Source of the DNA: Acidobacteria bacterium Ga0077522 | GTDB lineage: Bacteria; Acidobacteriota; Vicinamibacteria; Vicinamibacterales; Vicinamibacteraceae | Direction: 5' to 3' | Assembly: GCA_001464065.1 (NCBI GenBank) | Contig: LNDN01000007.1 | Location: 1-64,000 of the forward strand | DNA length: 64,000 nucleotides | Part shown: positions 18,891 through 28,446 of the stretch, piece after piece | Layout of the letters: each line of letters opens with the position of its first letter | Position numbering within the stretch: the first letter of the stretch is position 1 | The notes under the pieces: generated by a model | Database searches by the model: none | Seen by the model: the letters and a program-made list of their open reading frames with translations, nothing else | Told to the model about the DNA's origin: nothing | Made by a program: the position numbers and the translations under genes

Positions 18891-19685
18891 ATGCGTGAAG
18901 CCCTCGCGGAATTCTTCGGTACGGCCATCCTGATCACCTTCGGCGTGGGGGTCGTCGCGCAGACGGTCCTCAGCGGCAACACGGCGGGCAGCCCGCTCGG
19001 CATCCACCTCTGCTGGGGCATCGCGGTGATCCTCGGCGTGTATGCCTCGGCCGGCGTCAGCGGCGCCCACCTCAACCCGGCCGTCACGCTCGCCCTGGCG
19101 CTGCGCCGTGGGTTCCCGTGGCGCCGGGTCGGTCCCTACGTGATCGCCCAGGTCCTCGGCGCCTTCGTCGGTGCCGCGATCGTCTACCTCACGTACCGCG
19201 AGGCCTTCGCCCCGCTGGATGGCGGCGTGCGGCAGATCCTCGGGGCGCAGGGCACGGCCGGCATCTTCGCCACCTATCCGGCGGCGTACCTCTCGACCTT
19301 CGGGGCGTTCGTCGACCAGGTGATCGGCACGGCGCTGCTGGTGGCGATGGTGTTTGCCATCAGCGACGAGCGCAACGCGCCGCCGGCCGCGTCGCTGGCC
19401 CCGGTGTTCGTGGGCCTCACGGTGATGGCCATCGGGATGGGCTTCGGCGTCAACGCCGGATACGCCATCAATCCGGCGCGCGACTTCGGCCCGCGGCTGT
19501 TCACCGCCCTGGCGGGATGGGGTGGCGGTGTGTTCACGGCGGCCAACGGCTACTGGTGGGTGCCCATCGTCGCGCCCTGCGTCGGTGCGGTGGTCGGCGG
19601 TACGGCCTATGACCTGTTCATCCGCGCGCATCACCCGGCGCAGACCAATCGCCTCGCCGACCCGATTCAGCGCGTCGAGCGATAG
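18891..19685 (+). CDS. glpF: glycerol facilitator (aquaglyceroporin)
   Basis: A 264-residue inner-membrane channel of the MIP family. It has six helices plus two half-helices with NPA boxes: [14 protein letters not shown] (about residues 60-73) and [12 protein letters not shown]. The aspartate directly after the second NPA (NPARD) is the mark of glycerol-conducting GlpF rather than water-specific aquaporin. It begins 7 bp after the ferritin-like gene and is followed by glycerol kinase, which traps the imported glycerol as glycerol-3-phosphate. Confidence 0.94.
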   Translation: MREALAEFFGTAILITFGVGVVAQTVLSGNTAGSPLGIHLCWGIAVILGVYASAGVSGAHLNPAVTLALALRRGFPWRRVGPYVIAQVLGAFVGAAIVYLTYREAFAPLDGGVRQILGAQGTAGIFATYPAAYLSTFGAFVDQVIGTALLVAMVFAISDERNAPPAASLAPVFVGLTVMAIGMGFGVNAGYAINPARDFGPRLFTALAGWGGGVFTAANGYWWVPIVAPCVGAVVGGTAYDLFIRAHHPAQTNRLADPIQRVER

Positions 19686-19690
19686 AGGAC

Positions 19691-19751
19691 GACGCCTCGC
19701 CGAGGCGTCAGCGGCGGCCACGACGGCCGGTTCGGAGAACCGGCCCTACCC
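19691..19751. repeat. two palindromic repeats between glpF and glpK
   Basis: GACGCCTCG-C-CGAGGCGTC (19691-19709, the same core as at 7074-7104) is followed by one REP-like unit GACGGCCGGTTC-GGA-GAACCGGCC ending in CTACCC (19722-19751). The pair fills the 83-bp gap and starts 5 bp after the glpF stop. It could attenuate or process the glpF-glpK transcript. Confidence 0.85.
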
Positions 19752-19768
19752 AGCGATTCCGACTCCCG

Positions 19769-21259
19769 ATGACCTACGTCCTCGCTCTCGATCAAGGCAC
19801 CACGTCCAGCCGCGCCATTCTCTTCGGGCGGGACGGACGCGTGGTCGCCCAGGCCCAGCAGGAGTTCCCGCAGATCTTCCCGGGACCCGCGCTCGTCGAA
19901 CACGATCCGGAAGCCATCTGGTCCTCGCAGTTGGCCGTGGCCAGGGAGGTGATGGCCAAGGCAGGCGCCACCGCGGCCGACATCGCCGCCATCGGCATCG
20001 CCAACCAGCGTGAGACGACCGTGCTGTGGGAGCGCGCCACGGGCAAGGCCGTGGCGAATGCCATCGTGTGGCAGAGCCGCGTCAGCGCCGGCATCTGCGA
20101 TCGCCTGAAGCAACAGGGGCACGAGGGCCTGATTCGCCAGAAGACCGGTCTGGTCGTCGATGCGTACTTCTCGGGCACGAAGGTCAAGCACCTGCTCGAC
20201 GAGCACGAGGGGCTGCGGGCCAGGGCCGCGCGCGGCGAGGTGCTGTTCGGGACGATCGAGACCTTCCTCCTGTGGCGCCTCACCGGCGGCGCCATCCATG
20301 TGACCGACGTCAGCAACGCTTCGCGCACGCTGATGTTCAACATCCACACCCTCGAGTGGGACGACGACCTGCTGGCGCTGCTCGACGTGCCGCGGGCGAT
20401 GCTGCCCGAGATTCGCAGCAACAGCGAGGTCTACGGGCACACCACGCCGGACCTGTTCGGTGCCGCGATCCCGATCGCCGGCGCGGTCGGCGACCAGCAG
20501 GCGGCGCTCTTCGGCCAGGCCTGCTTCGAGCCGGGCAGCGCCAAGAACACCTACGGGACCGGCTGCTTCATGTTGATGAACACGGGCGACACGCCGGCTC
20601 CTTCGAAGCACGGGTTGCTGACGACGGTGGCGTGGCAGCGCGGCTCGGAGGTGACCTACGCCCTCGAGGGCGCCGTGTTCATCGCCGGTGCCGTGGTCCA
20701 GTGGCTGCGCGACGGGCTGAAGCTGATTCCCACGTCGGCGGACGTCGAACGCCTGATGCTCGAGTCCACCGACGCCGACGGCGTGCTCCTCGTGCCGGCG
20801 TTCGTCGGTCTCGGCGCTCCGTACTGGGATCAGTACGCCCGCGGCCTCGTGATTGGCCTGACGCGCAACACGACGGCGTCGCATCTGGCGCGCGCGGCGG
20901 TCGAGTCGATGGCCTACCAGACGCGCGACGTGCTCGAGGCCATGCAGCAGGACTCCGGCATCACGTTGTCGAGCCTCAAGGTCGACGGCGGCGCCACGGT
21001 CAACGCGCACCTCCTGCACTTCCAGGCCGACCTGCTCGGCGTGCCGGTGCGCCGCCCGGCCGTCGGCGAGACGACGGCCCTCGGCGCGGCATACCTCGCC
21101 GGCCTCGCCGTCGGCTACTGGAACGATCTCGAGGACGTGCGCCGGAACTGGGCGCTGGACCGCGAGTTCGCCCCGTCCATCGACCAGACCGAACGCGACC
21201 GCCGCTATCGCCGCTGGCAGCGCGCCGTCGAACGATCGCGGGACTGGGACAAGGAATAA
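19769..21259 (+). CDS. glpK: glycerol kinase
   Basis: A 496-residue FGGY-family carbohydrate kinase, the usual GlpK length. It phosphorylates glycerol with ATP to sn-glycerol-3-phosphate. The N-terminal ATPase motif [14 protein letters not shown] stands at residues 6-19, [13 protein letters not shown] is the canonical second motif, and [20 protein letters not shown] with the C-terminal phosphate loop completes the family pattern. The TAA stop (21257-21259) overlaps the first base pairs of the AATTCAG element downstream. Together with glpF it gives glycerol uptake and entry into metabolism. Confidence 0.96.
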   Translation: MTYVLALDQGTTSSRAILFGRDGRVVAQAQQEFPQIFPGPALVEHDPEAIWSSQLAVAREVMAKAGATAADIAAIGIANQRETTVLWERATGKAVANAIVWQSRVSAGICDRLKQQGHEGLIRQKTGLVVDAYFSGTKVKHLLDEHEGLRARAARGEVLFGTIETFLLWRLTGGAIHVTDVSNASRTLMFNIHTLEWDDDLLALLDVPRAMLPEIRSNSEVYGHTTPDLFGAAIPIAGAVGDQQAALFGQACFEPGSAKNTYGTGCFMLMNTGDTPAPSKHGLLTTVAWQRGSEVTYALEGAVFIAGAVVQWLRDGLKLIPTSADVERLMLESTDADGVLLVPAFVGLGAPYWDQYARGLVIGLTRNTTASHLARAAVESMAYQTRDVLEAMQQDSGITLSSLKVDGGATVNAHLLHFQADLLGVPVRRPAVGETTALGAAYLAGLAVGYWNDLEDVRRNWALDREFAPSIDQTERDRRYRRWQRAVERSRDWDKE

Positions 21260-21658
21260 TTCAGAATTCACAATGCAAAATGCAGCGCGGGGCCGGCAGG
21301 GTCAGCTCTTCCGTACCCGCGCAGCGCAGCGCTCTGCAAGGCCCCCCTTGCTGCGCTCCGAATTCTCAATTTGCGGCACTAGCCTCAATTGCCCGTCCCC
21401 CCAGGTGGCGGTGCAGGCGGCAGATGGCGGTGCTCGCCCCGCACTTCATTCTGAATCCTGAATGTCACGACACACGCCTCAATTACCCGTCCCCCAAGGT
21501 GGCGGTGCAGGCGTCGATGGCGGTGCTGGCCCCGCGCTTCATTCTGAACTTTGAATGTCGAGACACACGCCTCAATTGCCCGTCTGCCGAAGGTGGCGTG
21601 CAGGCGGCAGATGGCGGTGCTCGCCCCGCGCTTCATTCTGAATCCTGAATTCTGAATT
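21258..21658. repeat. 401-bp AATTCAG element with internal 94-bp tandem units
   Basis: Bounded by AATTCAGAATTC (21258-21269) and its exact complement GAATTCTGAATT (21647-21658). The left end runs as ATTCAGA/ATTCACA/ATGCAAA/ATGCAGC heptamers into GCGGGGCC. Inside are three tandem units of about 94 bp starting CCTCAATT at 21383, 21477 and 21570, each closing with inverted heptamers (GCTTCAT-TCTGAAT type). It starts within the glpK stop codon and ends 19 bp before the next gene. There is no credible coding frame. Related elements stand at 37388-37580 and 51351-51764. Confidence 0.85.
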
Positions 21659-21677
21659 GTTGATGTAGCCTGCCCTC

Positions 21678-22958
21678 GTGCCCCTCACCGGTCGGCGCAG
21701 GCGCAGGCGGGAGGTCTGGCGACGCCTTGGCGCCGGCGGCGTCCTGCTGCTCGCGGCCGGCGTCGGCCTCGGCGACGACCTGCGCAGCGCTCCCGACGTC
21801 CGGTTGGGCGCGCGGGCCGTCCGCCTCGACCTGCCACATCTGGGTACCACGCCCGTCCAGGTGCCGCGCGCCGCGCCCACCGGCGTGGTCCTGCTGCTGC
21901 ATCGCGCCGGCAGTCCAGCCGAGCGCACCGCCCTCGGCGAGGCGATCCCCGGTCATGTGCTCCTCGTGGACGTCGACACGACCCGTCTCGCGGTGCCAGC
22001 CGACATCGCGTGCGCGGCCGTCGCGCCGGTGCTCGAGGACATCTCCCGGCGCGCGCAGCGCGACGCCGGGCTGACCCGGTACCTGCGTCCGGTCGTGGTG
22101 GCGACGCCGGGGGCGCTCGCCCTCGCCGCATCGGCCCTGGCGGGCGCCGCACCAGGGGCCCTGCCCGGCGCGGTGTCCGTGGGCGCTCCCGTCGAGGACC
22201 TGCCGACCGACTGCGAACGCGCGCCGTCGTCAGAGCCACCGGCGGTGGACCGCTGGCGATTCGCCTCGTCCGCACGCACGCTCCGTGCGCCGCTGGACGA
22301 GGCCCTCGCGGTGGCCGCCAGCGAGGCCTCCCCCGACCGCACGCCCGTCCAGCGGTGGCTGAGGCACTTCGATCTGCCGCTGACCGCGGCGTGGTCCTCG
22401 CGGCCACGAGGCATGCTCGTCCTGCTGTCCCCGGCCCGCGGCTGGCGGCAGCCGGAAGAACGGCTGGCCCGCCAGCTGGCCGACGCGGGCATCCATGTCG
22501 TCGGGATCGATGCGTTGCAGTCGTTCTGGCAGCGGCGCTCACCGCGCGACGTCGCGCTGGAGTTGCAACGGCTGACCGACGCCCTGGCGAGCACCGGGCT
22601 GCCGGTGTTCATCGGCGGGCGCGAGTTCGGCGCCGAGACGATGGCGGTGGCGGCGGAGATGATGCCGCCCGATCGGAAGATCGCCGGCGTGGTGCTGGTG
22701 CACCCCGGCCCGACGGCGTTCTTCGAGGTCGAGCCGCCGGCGCTGGCGCTGCGACCGATCGGGCCGCACGACTGGTCGACCCGTGCGGCTGTCGAGAAAC
22801 TGCGACGGCCGACGCTCTGCATCGCCGACACGCCCTCGTCGAGCGCCACCCTGCTCTGCCGATCCCTGGCCCGACGCGGCCAGGCCACACTCGCTCAGAC
22901 GGGTGCCGATGAGGCGTCGCTCGGCACGACCATCGCCCGCTTCATCCTCGAGCGTTAG
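21678..22958 (+). CDS. VirJ/AcvB-like alpha/beta-hydrolase-fold protein lacking the nucleophile serine
   Basis: A 426-residue exported protein (basic RRRRRREVWRR then a hydrophobic helix). The C-terminal half, residues 243-350, matches the VirJ domain: GMLVLLSPARGW, LADAGIHVVGIDALQSFWQRRSP, and a strand leading to the nucleophile elbow. In the VirJ/AcvB family this elbow reads GYSFGAD; here it reads GREFGAE (314-320), so the catalytic Ser is Glu316. AcvB hydrolyses lysyl-phosphatidylglycerol in the periplasm. This protein is either inactive or does something else. No mprF/lpiA partner is in the window. GTG 21678 is the start; its stop overlaps the convergent Usp gene by 4 bp. Confidence 0.75.
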   Translation: MPLTGRRRRRREVWRRLGAGGVLLLAAGVGLGDDLRSAPDVRLGARAVRLDLPHLGTTPVQVPRAAPTGVVLLLHRAGSPAERTALGEAIPGHVLLVDVDTTRLAVPADIACAAVAPVLEDISRRAQRDAGLTRYLRPVVVATPGALALAASALAGAAPGALPGAVSVGAPVEDLPTDCERAPSSEPPAVDRWRFASSARTLRAPLDEALAVAASEASPDRTPVQRWLRHFDLPLTAAWSSRPRGMLVLLSPARGWRQPEERLARQLADAGIHVVGIDALQSFWQRRSPRDVALELQRLTDALASTGLPVFIGGREFGAETMAVAAEMMPPDRKIAGVVLVHPGPTAFFEVEPPALALRPIGPHDWSTRAAVEKLRRPTLCIADTPSSSATLLCRSLARRGQATLAQTGADEASLGTTIARFILER

Positions 22959-23893
22959 GCGGGGCCGAGAAAGGCGAGGGAACCGTTGGCGCGCGCTTCG
23001 TGCGGCACCGCGAGCACGGGCACCGGCGATGCACACAGCACGCGGTAGGCGACGGCGCCGACGCGGGTGCCGATCAGCCCGGGCACACCGCGGAGGCCGA
23101 GGACCACCAGGTCGACGTCGGCGCGGTCGGCGACCGCCGCAATCTGGTCGGCCACGGCGCCCTCGGCAACCTCGAGCATGGGGCCGGGCGCACCGCCGAC
23201 CTCGTCGGCCAGACGTTCGAGCGCCTGCTGGGCGGCGCTCATCTCCGACGTGCGGAAGCCGTTGATCTGCTCCGCCAGCTCTTCGCTCATCGTCGGGCGC
23301 AGCACGGTCCAGCGCGTGGCCGTGCCGCCGGTCACCACGTGCAACAGCCGCAGCCTGGCGTGACTGGCCCGCGCCACCCGCGCCGCGATCCGCGCATCGT
23401 CGAGCGCGTGGTCGTGGAAATCGACGGGCGCGAGGACCTCCTCCATGGAGCCCAGCGTCCGCATCGGTCCGCCGTCGACGGCCGGGGGCACGACCAGCAC
23501 CGGCCGTGTCGTCTTGCGGAGCACCCGCTCGGCCACCGAGCCGAAGACGAACTTGCTCACGCCGCTGGCCCCCTGCGTGCCGAGGACCACCAGCTGGGCC
23601 TCGACGGCGTCAGCCTGGCCGAGGATCTCCGTGGACGGGTCGCCCACCGGCACGACCAGCTGGTGCTGCGCAGACGCGCCGGCGCCGAGCGTCTCGTCGA
23701 CGAATTCGCCCAGCGCCTGCCTCAGCAACGCGAGGGGATCGGCGCCAGACCGCACGCCCTCGGCCGCCGCCAGCAGGGGGTCGGCGACGGTCACGATGGT
23801 GAGTCGTTGCGCGAACGTGGAGGCGATGCGACTCGCAGTGGTCAGGGCGAGCCCCGACGCGCGCGAGAGGTCGACGGCACAGAGGATCGACAT
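22955..23893 (-). CDS. tandem-domain universal stress protein
   Basis: A 312-residue protein with two UspA domains. Domain 1 (1-137) begins MSILCAVDLSRASG and carries the nucleotide-binding GTQGASGVSKFVFGS-type motif (G-2X-G-9X-G-S). Domain 2 (about 150-298) begins EVLAPVDFHDHAL and ends with GLRGVPGLIGTRVGAVAYRVL, where the motif is weaker: the final glycine-serine pair is replaced. One domain probably binds ATP. Such proteins act in the cytoplasm in stress survival, and targets are not predictable. Convergent with the VirJ-like gene, with 4-bp overlap. Confidence 0.92.
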   Translation of the reverse strand: MSILCAVDLSRASGLALTTASRIASTFAQRLTIVTVADPLLAAAEGVRSGADPLALLRQALGEFVDETLGAGASAQHQLVVPVGDPSTEILGQADAVEAQLVVLGTQGASGVSKFVFGSVAERVLRKTTRPVLVVPPAVDGGPMRTLGSMEEVLAPVDFHDHALDDARIAARVARASHARLRLLHVVTGGTATRWTVLRPTMSEELAEQINGFRTSEMSAAQQALERLADEVGGAPGPMLEVAEGAVADQIAAVADRADVDLVVLGLRGVPGLIGTRVGAVAYRVLCASPVPVLAVPHEARANGSLAFLGPA

Positions 23894-23902
23894 GCTGGCA
23901 GT

Positions 23903-26113
23903 TTACGCCGACAGCAGCGTGCGCAGCTGTGACCATCGGCGGCGGGTCTGAGCGCCCCGGACGGCGATGCCAAGCGCCCGTGCCTGCCCGACGAGCACCA
24001 CGAGCTGCTTGCCGCGGGTCACCCCGGTGTAGAGCAGGTGCCGCTGCAGCATCGGATAGTGCTGCGTGGTGACCGGAATCACGACCGCCGGGTACTCCGA
24101 CCCCTGCGCCTTGTGGACGGTGGTCGCGTAGGCCAGCACGAGCCGGTCGAGATCGCCGAAGTCGAAGACGACGAGGCGGCCGTCGAACTCGACGCTCATC
24201 GTCTCCTCCTCGACGGCGATGGCCCGGACGACGCCGAGGTCGCCGTTGTAGACCTCCTTGTCGTAGTCGTTCTCGATCTGCATGACCTTGTCGCCGACGG
24301 CGAAGCGCTGTCCGTAGCGCTCGATGGCCGGGGCGCCGTGCGGATTGAGCAGACGCTGCAGCGACTGGTTGAGGGCGTGCGCCCCGAGACCGCCGCGGTT
24401 CATCGGGCACAGCACCTGGACGTCCCGCACGGGGTTCAGGCCGAAGCGCTGCGGAATCCGCTCGGACACGACCTGCAGCAGCAGCTGAAGGGCGCGGTCG
24501 GCGTCCTCGGCCTCGACGAAGAAGCAGTCGCCCTGCCCGGCCTGACTGAAGGCGGGCATCTGGCCGGCATTGATCGCGTGCGCGGCGACGACGATGCGGC
24601 TCTCCGCGGACTGGCGATGAATCTCGGTGAGCCGGGCCACCGGCACGCGGCCCGACGCGATGACGTCGCCGAGCACCTGTCCGGGCCCGACCGACGGCAG
24701 TTGGTCGACGTCGCCGACGAGCAGCAGCCCCATCCCATCCGGGACGGCCTGCAGCAGGTGCGCCATCAGCACCACATCGACCATGGACGACTCGTCGATC
24801 ACGAGCAGGTCGCCCTCGAGCGGATGGCCGGCACGGCGGCGGAAGCGTCCGTCCTGCGGATTGATCTCGAGCAGGCGATGGATGGTCCTGGCCTCGAGCC
24901 CCGTCGCCTCGGTCATGCGCTTGGCCGCGCGCCCGGTGGGCGCCGCCAGCAGCGGACGCACGCCCTTGGCCATCAGAATGCCGAGAATCGCGCGCAGCAC
25001 GGTGGTCTTGCCCACACCGGGGCCGCCGGTCAGCACGAGCACGCGCGCGTCGAGTGCCAGGGCGACCGCCGTCCGCTGACTTGGCGACAGGGCCAGCGCG
25101 AGTTTCTCCTCGATCCACGGCAGGGCCCGTTCCGGGTCGATCGCCGGCCACGGGCGGGGACGGTGGACCAGATCGGACAGCCGCTGGGCGACCGAGCGCT
25201 CCGAGGCGTCGAGGGCGGCAAGAGCCAGCACCGGCGCGCCGTCGATCGACGTCGCGATCAGCGATCCCGCCTCGACCTCGAGGGCGATCGCCTCGTCGAT
25301 GAGGGGGGCCGCAAGGTCGACCAGCGTGGCCGTGCGCTCACGCAGATCCGAGGTCGGCAGCGCGCAATGGCCCTGGTCGACGGCCTCGGACAGCACATGC
25401 AGGAGCGCACCGCGACGACGGCCCATCGCGTCGAGCGGCACGCCAATCTGGCGGGCAATCTGGTCGGCGGTGAGGAACCCGATGCCACGAATGTCGCGGG
25501 CCAGACGGTACGGATCGTCGGTGAGGACCTTCACGGCGTCGGCGCCGTACGTCCGGTGGATGCGGACCGCGCGGCTGGTGCTGACCCCATGGGTGTGCAG
25601 GAACACCATGATCTCGCGGACCGCGCGCTGGCCCTGCCAGTTCTCGACGATGCGTCTGGCGCGCACGCGGCCGATGCCGGCGATGTCGAGGAGACGATCG
25701 GGTTCGCGATCGATGACGTCGAAGACGGCCGTGCCGAAGGCGCCGACCAGTTGTTTGGCGAGATGCGGCCCGATCCCCTTGATCAGCCCCGACCCGAGAT
25801 AGCGCTCGATCCCCTCGGGCGAGTCTGGTGGCGAGACGCGAATCCAGTCGGCCTTGAACTGCTGGCCGTGGGTGCGGTCCTGCACCCACGCCCCCGTCGC
25901 GTGGACGTGCTCGCCGACCGCGACCTGCGCCGCATGCCCGACGACCGTCGCCGGCTCGCGGCGGCCGCGCAAGCTGACGCGCAGCACGCAGAACCCGCTC
26001 TCGGCGTCGTGGTAGGTGATGCGCTCCACCTGCCCCGACACGTATTCGGCGGCCTCCCCACTCCCAGCTGGCAGCGGCGACCGGACCGGTCGGTTATCAT
26101 GACGCTGACTCAT
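23903..26113 (-). CDS. recD2: RecD2-type ATP-dependent 5'-3' DNA helicase
   Basis: A 736-residue superfamily 1B helicase. An N-terminal OB-like segment (VSGQVERITYHDAESGFCVL) and helix-hairpin-helix repeats (about 103-220, e.g. IKGIGPHLAKQL, IAGIGRVRARRI, IRGIGFLTADQI) mark RecD2 rather than the RecBCD subunit. Motor motifs: GGPGVGKT (363-370), Walker B VIDESSMVD, GDVDQLPSVGPGQ, and motif VI TVHKAQGSEYPAV. No recB or recC is near, as expected for RecD2. The start ATG 26113 overlaps head-to-head with the next gene's ATG; an internal start near residue 20 would also retain all domains. Confidence 0.93.
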   Translation of the reverse strand: MSQRHDNRPVRSPLPAGSGEAAEYVSGQVERITYHDAESGFCVLRVSLRGRREPATVVGHAAQVAVGEHVHATGAWVQDRTHGQQFKADWIRVSPPDSPEGIERYLGSGLIKGIGPHLAKQLVGAFGTAVFDVIDREPDRLLDIAGIGRVRARRIVENWQGQRAVREIMVFLHTHGVSTSRAVRIHRTYGADAVKVLTDDPYRLARDIRGIGFLTADQIARQIGVPLDAMGRRRGALLHVLSEAVDQGHCALPTSDLRERTATLVDLAAPLIDEAIALEVEAGSLIATSIDGAPVLALAALDASERSVAQRLSDLVHRPRPWPAIDPERALPWIEEKLALALSPSQRTAVALALDARVLVLTGGPGVGKTTVLRAILGILMAKGVRPLLAAPTGRAAKRMTEATGLEARTIHRLLEINPQDGRFRRRAGHPLEGDLLVIDESSMVDVVLMAHLLQAVPDGMGLLLVGDVDQLPSVGPGQVLGDVIASGRVPVARLTEIHRQSAESRIVVAAHAINAGQMPAFSQAGQGDCFFVEAEDADRALQLLLQVVSERIPQRFGLNPVRDVQVLCPMNRGGLGAHALNQSLQRLLNPHGAPAIERYGQRFAVGDKVMQIENDYDKEVYNGDLGVVRAIAVEEETMSVEFDGRLVVFDFGDLDRLVLAYATTVHKAQGSEYPAVVIPVTTQHYPMLQRHLLYTGVTRGKQLVVLVGQARALGIAVRGAQTRRRWSQLRTLLSA

Positions 26114-28430
26114 GCGTATTGCGCTATCACGCGCGGTGGGGGTAACCCCGATCGCCCTGTCGGCACTGTTCTTCCTGTCCGGTGTCAGCGGTCTGATGTA
26201 CCAGGTGCTCTGGCTTCGGATGCTGTCGGTCGTCTTCGGCGTGACGGCCTATGCCGCCAGCACCGTCCTCGGCAGCTTCATGGGAGGCCTGGCCCTGGGC
26301 AGCCTGCTCGCGGGTCGACTTGCCGACCGCGTGCGTAGCCCGCTGCGCTGGCTCGCGGCCGTGGAACTGGGCATCGCCGTGATCGCGCTGCTCACGCCCA
26401 CGCTGCTCAAGGCGGCGCAGACCGTGTACGGGCAGGTCGCCGAGGCCCTGCCCGAGAACCTCGTCGCCCTCACCGTCGCGCGGCTGGCCTGCTCGGCCGC
26501 CGTCCTCATCCTGCCGACGACGTTGATGGGCGCCACCACGCCTCTCGTCGTGCGCGCCGCCACCACGACGCGCGGCGTCCTGGGACCGCGTGTCGCGCTG
26601 CTCTATGCCGTCAACGCGGGCGGGGCCATCACGGGCGCCGTCCTGGCCGGATTCTATCTGATAGGCGGCGTCGGCTTGCGGCGGACCTTCCTCATCGCCG
26701 CCGGCCTCAACCTCGTCGTGGGCCTGGGCGCGCTGTACCTCGCCCGGCAGGCTGACGGGGCGGTCGCGCCCGAGGCGAGTGACGCGCCGACGTCGGTCGA
26801 GGGCCACGCCGCCTCGCTCGTGGTCCCGCCGGCGACCGGGTGGACGTCGCGCCTGGTGCTGACCTTCTTCGCGCTGTCCGGGCTCGCGTCGCTGGCGCTC
26901 GAGGTGGTCTGGTTCCGGATGCTCGTGCTGATCCTGCCAGCTACCACCTACGCCTTCACGACGATGCTCGCGACCGTGCTCGGGGGGATCTCGCTCGGCA
27001 GCGCCCTGGCGACACGGGTGCTGCGACGCGAACGTGACTGGGTCCGCTCATTGGCCCTGGTCAACCTCGGAACGGGCTTGGCCGTCCTGGCCTCGTTGCT
27101 GTTGCTGACCACCACGTATCAGTGGGGCTGGAAGACCTCGGCGCCGATCCAGGCGTCAGTCGTGGCGATCTTTCCGAGCGCGTTCCTGATGGGACTTGCC
27201 TTCCCCATCGCCCTGCGGGTCTGGGCCGGGAGCGGCGACCCCTCGTCGCCTGACCTGGCACGCCGCATCGGGCTGGCCTACGCCATCAACATGCTCGGCG
27301 CCATCGCCGGGGCCGTGCTCGGCGGCTTCGTGCTCCTGCCGTGGCTGGGAAGCCGGCTGAGCCTCGTGCTCGCGGCCTGGACCTATGTGCTCAGCGGACT
27401 GCTGCTGGCCACGCGCGCGGGGGCGCCGAGGCGGCTGATCGTGCCGGCCGCCGCGACGATGCTGGCCTGCGGCTGGCTCGCCGTGCAGCAGGAGGACCTG
27501 TTCAAGGTGACCATCGGCCGGCGCTACCCGCGCGGCGAGGTGGTGTTGTGGCGCGAGGAAGGCGTGCAGACAACGGTGGCCGTGAACCGCGCGCCTGGCG
27601 GCATGAAGGTGATGTATCTCGACGGGCTGCACCAGGCCAACGACTCGTTCCAGATGGTCCGCCTGCACGCGCAGATCGGCCTCTTCCCGCTCGCCCTGCA
27701 CCCGAACCCGCACGACATCCTCGTGATCGGGCTCGGCGGCGGCGCGACGGCCGGGGCCGTCAGCCGTCATGCCGGGGTGGAGATCGACGTGGTCGAACTC
27801 TCCGACAGTGTCGTGCGGGGTGCCGCGCAGTTCGCGCACGTCAACAACGACGTCCTGCGCCAGCCCAACGTGCACCTGCGGGTCTCGGACGGACGGAACT
27901 ACCTCGCCCTGACCGACAAGCGCTACGACGTCATCACCGCCGACATCATCCAGCCCCAGCACGCCGGCGCCGGGCTCGTCTACTCGCGCGAGTACTTCGA
28001 GCTGGCACGCGCGGTGTTGAAGGACGACGGGATCATGCTGCAGTGGATCGGCCATCGTCCGAAGGTCGAATACGACCTCATCATGCGGACCTTCCTCGAG
28101 GTGTTTCCCGACGCCACACTGTGGAACGGGGGGACCCTGATGGCCGGCACGAAGCGTCCCCTGCGCGTGAGTCGCCAGGCCTTCAACCACAAGTTGCAGG
28201 ACCAGCACACCGCCGCAGCGCTGGCCAGCGTGGGGCTCGGCTCGTTTGGCGCGCTGATGGGCGCCTACAGTGGCGATGCCAACGCGATGAGAGCCTTCGT
28301 CGGCCCGGGGCCCCTGCTCACCGACGACCAGCCCCGCATCGAGTACCACCGATCGCTCGACCAGCGGGACGTGCAGGTCGAGCTCGAGGGGTTCCGCGGC
28401 AGGGGACGCGAGCGCGTCGAGCTGCCGTAG
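26112..28430 (+). CDS. membrane-fused spermidine-synthase-like protein
   Basis: A 772-residue protein. An N-terminal membrane region of about 13 helices resembles an MFS-type transporter (LFFLSGVSGLMYQVLWLRML, FMGGLALGSLLAGRLADR). A cytosolic SpeE-like Rossmann domain follows, with the SAM/dcSAM-binding motif DILVIGLGGGATAGAVSRHA, acidic loop VVELSDSV, DGRNYLALTDKRYDVI and YSREYFELA. Such fusions are common, but their reaction is not established; they may not make spermidine. The start overlaps the recD2 start codon on the other strand. The last codons (VELP-stop) form half of a palindrome shared with the convergent gene. Confidence 0.88.
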   Translation: MRIALSRAVGVTPIALSALFFLSGVSGLMYQVLWLRMLSVVFGVTAYAASTVLGSFMGGLALGSLLAGRLADRVRSPLRWLAAVELGIAVIALLTPTLLKAAQTVYGQVAEALPENLVALTVARLACSAAVLILPTTLMGATTPLVVRAATTTRGVLGPRVALLYAVNAGGAITGAVLAGFYLIGGVGLRRTFLIAAGLNLVVGLGALYLARQADGAVAPEASDAPTSVEGHAASLVVPPATGWTSRLVLTFFALSGLASLALEVVWFRMLVLILPATTYAFTTMLATVLGGISLGSALATRVLRRERDWVRSLALVNLGTGLAVLASLLLLTTTYQWGWKTSAPIQASVVAIFPSAFLMGLAFPIALRVWAGSGDPSSPDLARRIGLAYAINMLGAIAGAVLGGFVLLPWLGSRLSLVLAAWTYVLSGLLLATRAGAPRRLIVPAAATMLACGWLAVQQEDLFKVTIGRRYPRGEVVLWREEGVQTTVAVNRAPGGMKVMYLDGLHQANDSFQMVRLHAQIGLFPLALHPNPHDILVIGLGGGATAGAVSRHAGVEIDVVELSDSVVRGAAQFAHVNNDVLRQPNVHLRVSDGRNYLALTDKRYDVITADIIQPQHAGAGLVYSREYFELARAVLKDDGIMLQWIGHRPKVEYDLIMRTFLEVFPDATLWNGGTLMAGTKRPLRVSRQAFNHKLQDQHTAAALASVGLGSFGALMGAYSGDANAMRAFVGPGPLLTDDQPRIEYHRSLDQRDVQVELEGFRGRGRERVELP

Positions 28431-28446
28431 CTACGGCAGCTCGACG
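28415..28446. terminator. 32-bp perfect palindrome across two convergent stop codons
   Basis: CGTCGAGCTGCCGTAG joined directly to CTACGGCAGCTCGACG, centred between 28430 and 28431. Each half encodes Val-Glu-Leu-Pro-stop, so both convergent genes end in identical codons. It would form a strong hairpin in either transcript and is a likely bidirectional terminator built from coding sequence. There is no flanking T-tract. Confidence 0.8.

Noticed and set aside
21383-21658. CRISPR-like look of the 94-bp units with repeated blocks
   Set aside because: Three units only, the whole unit is conserved rather than short repeats with unique spacers, and there are no cas genes. The same applies to 51351-51764.
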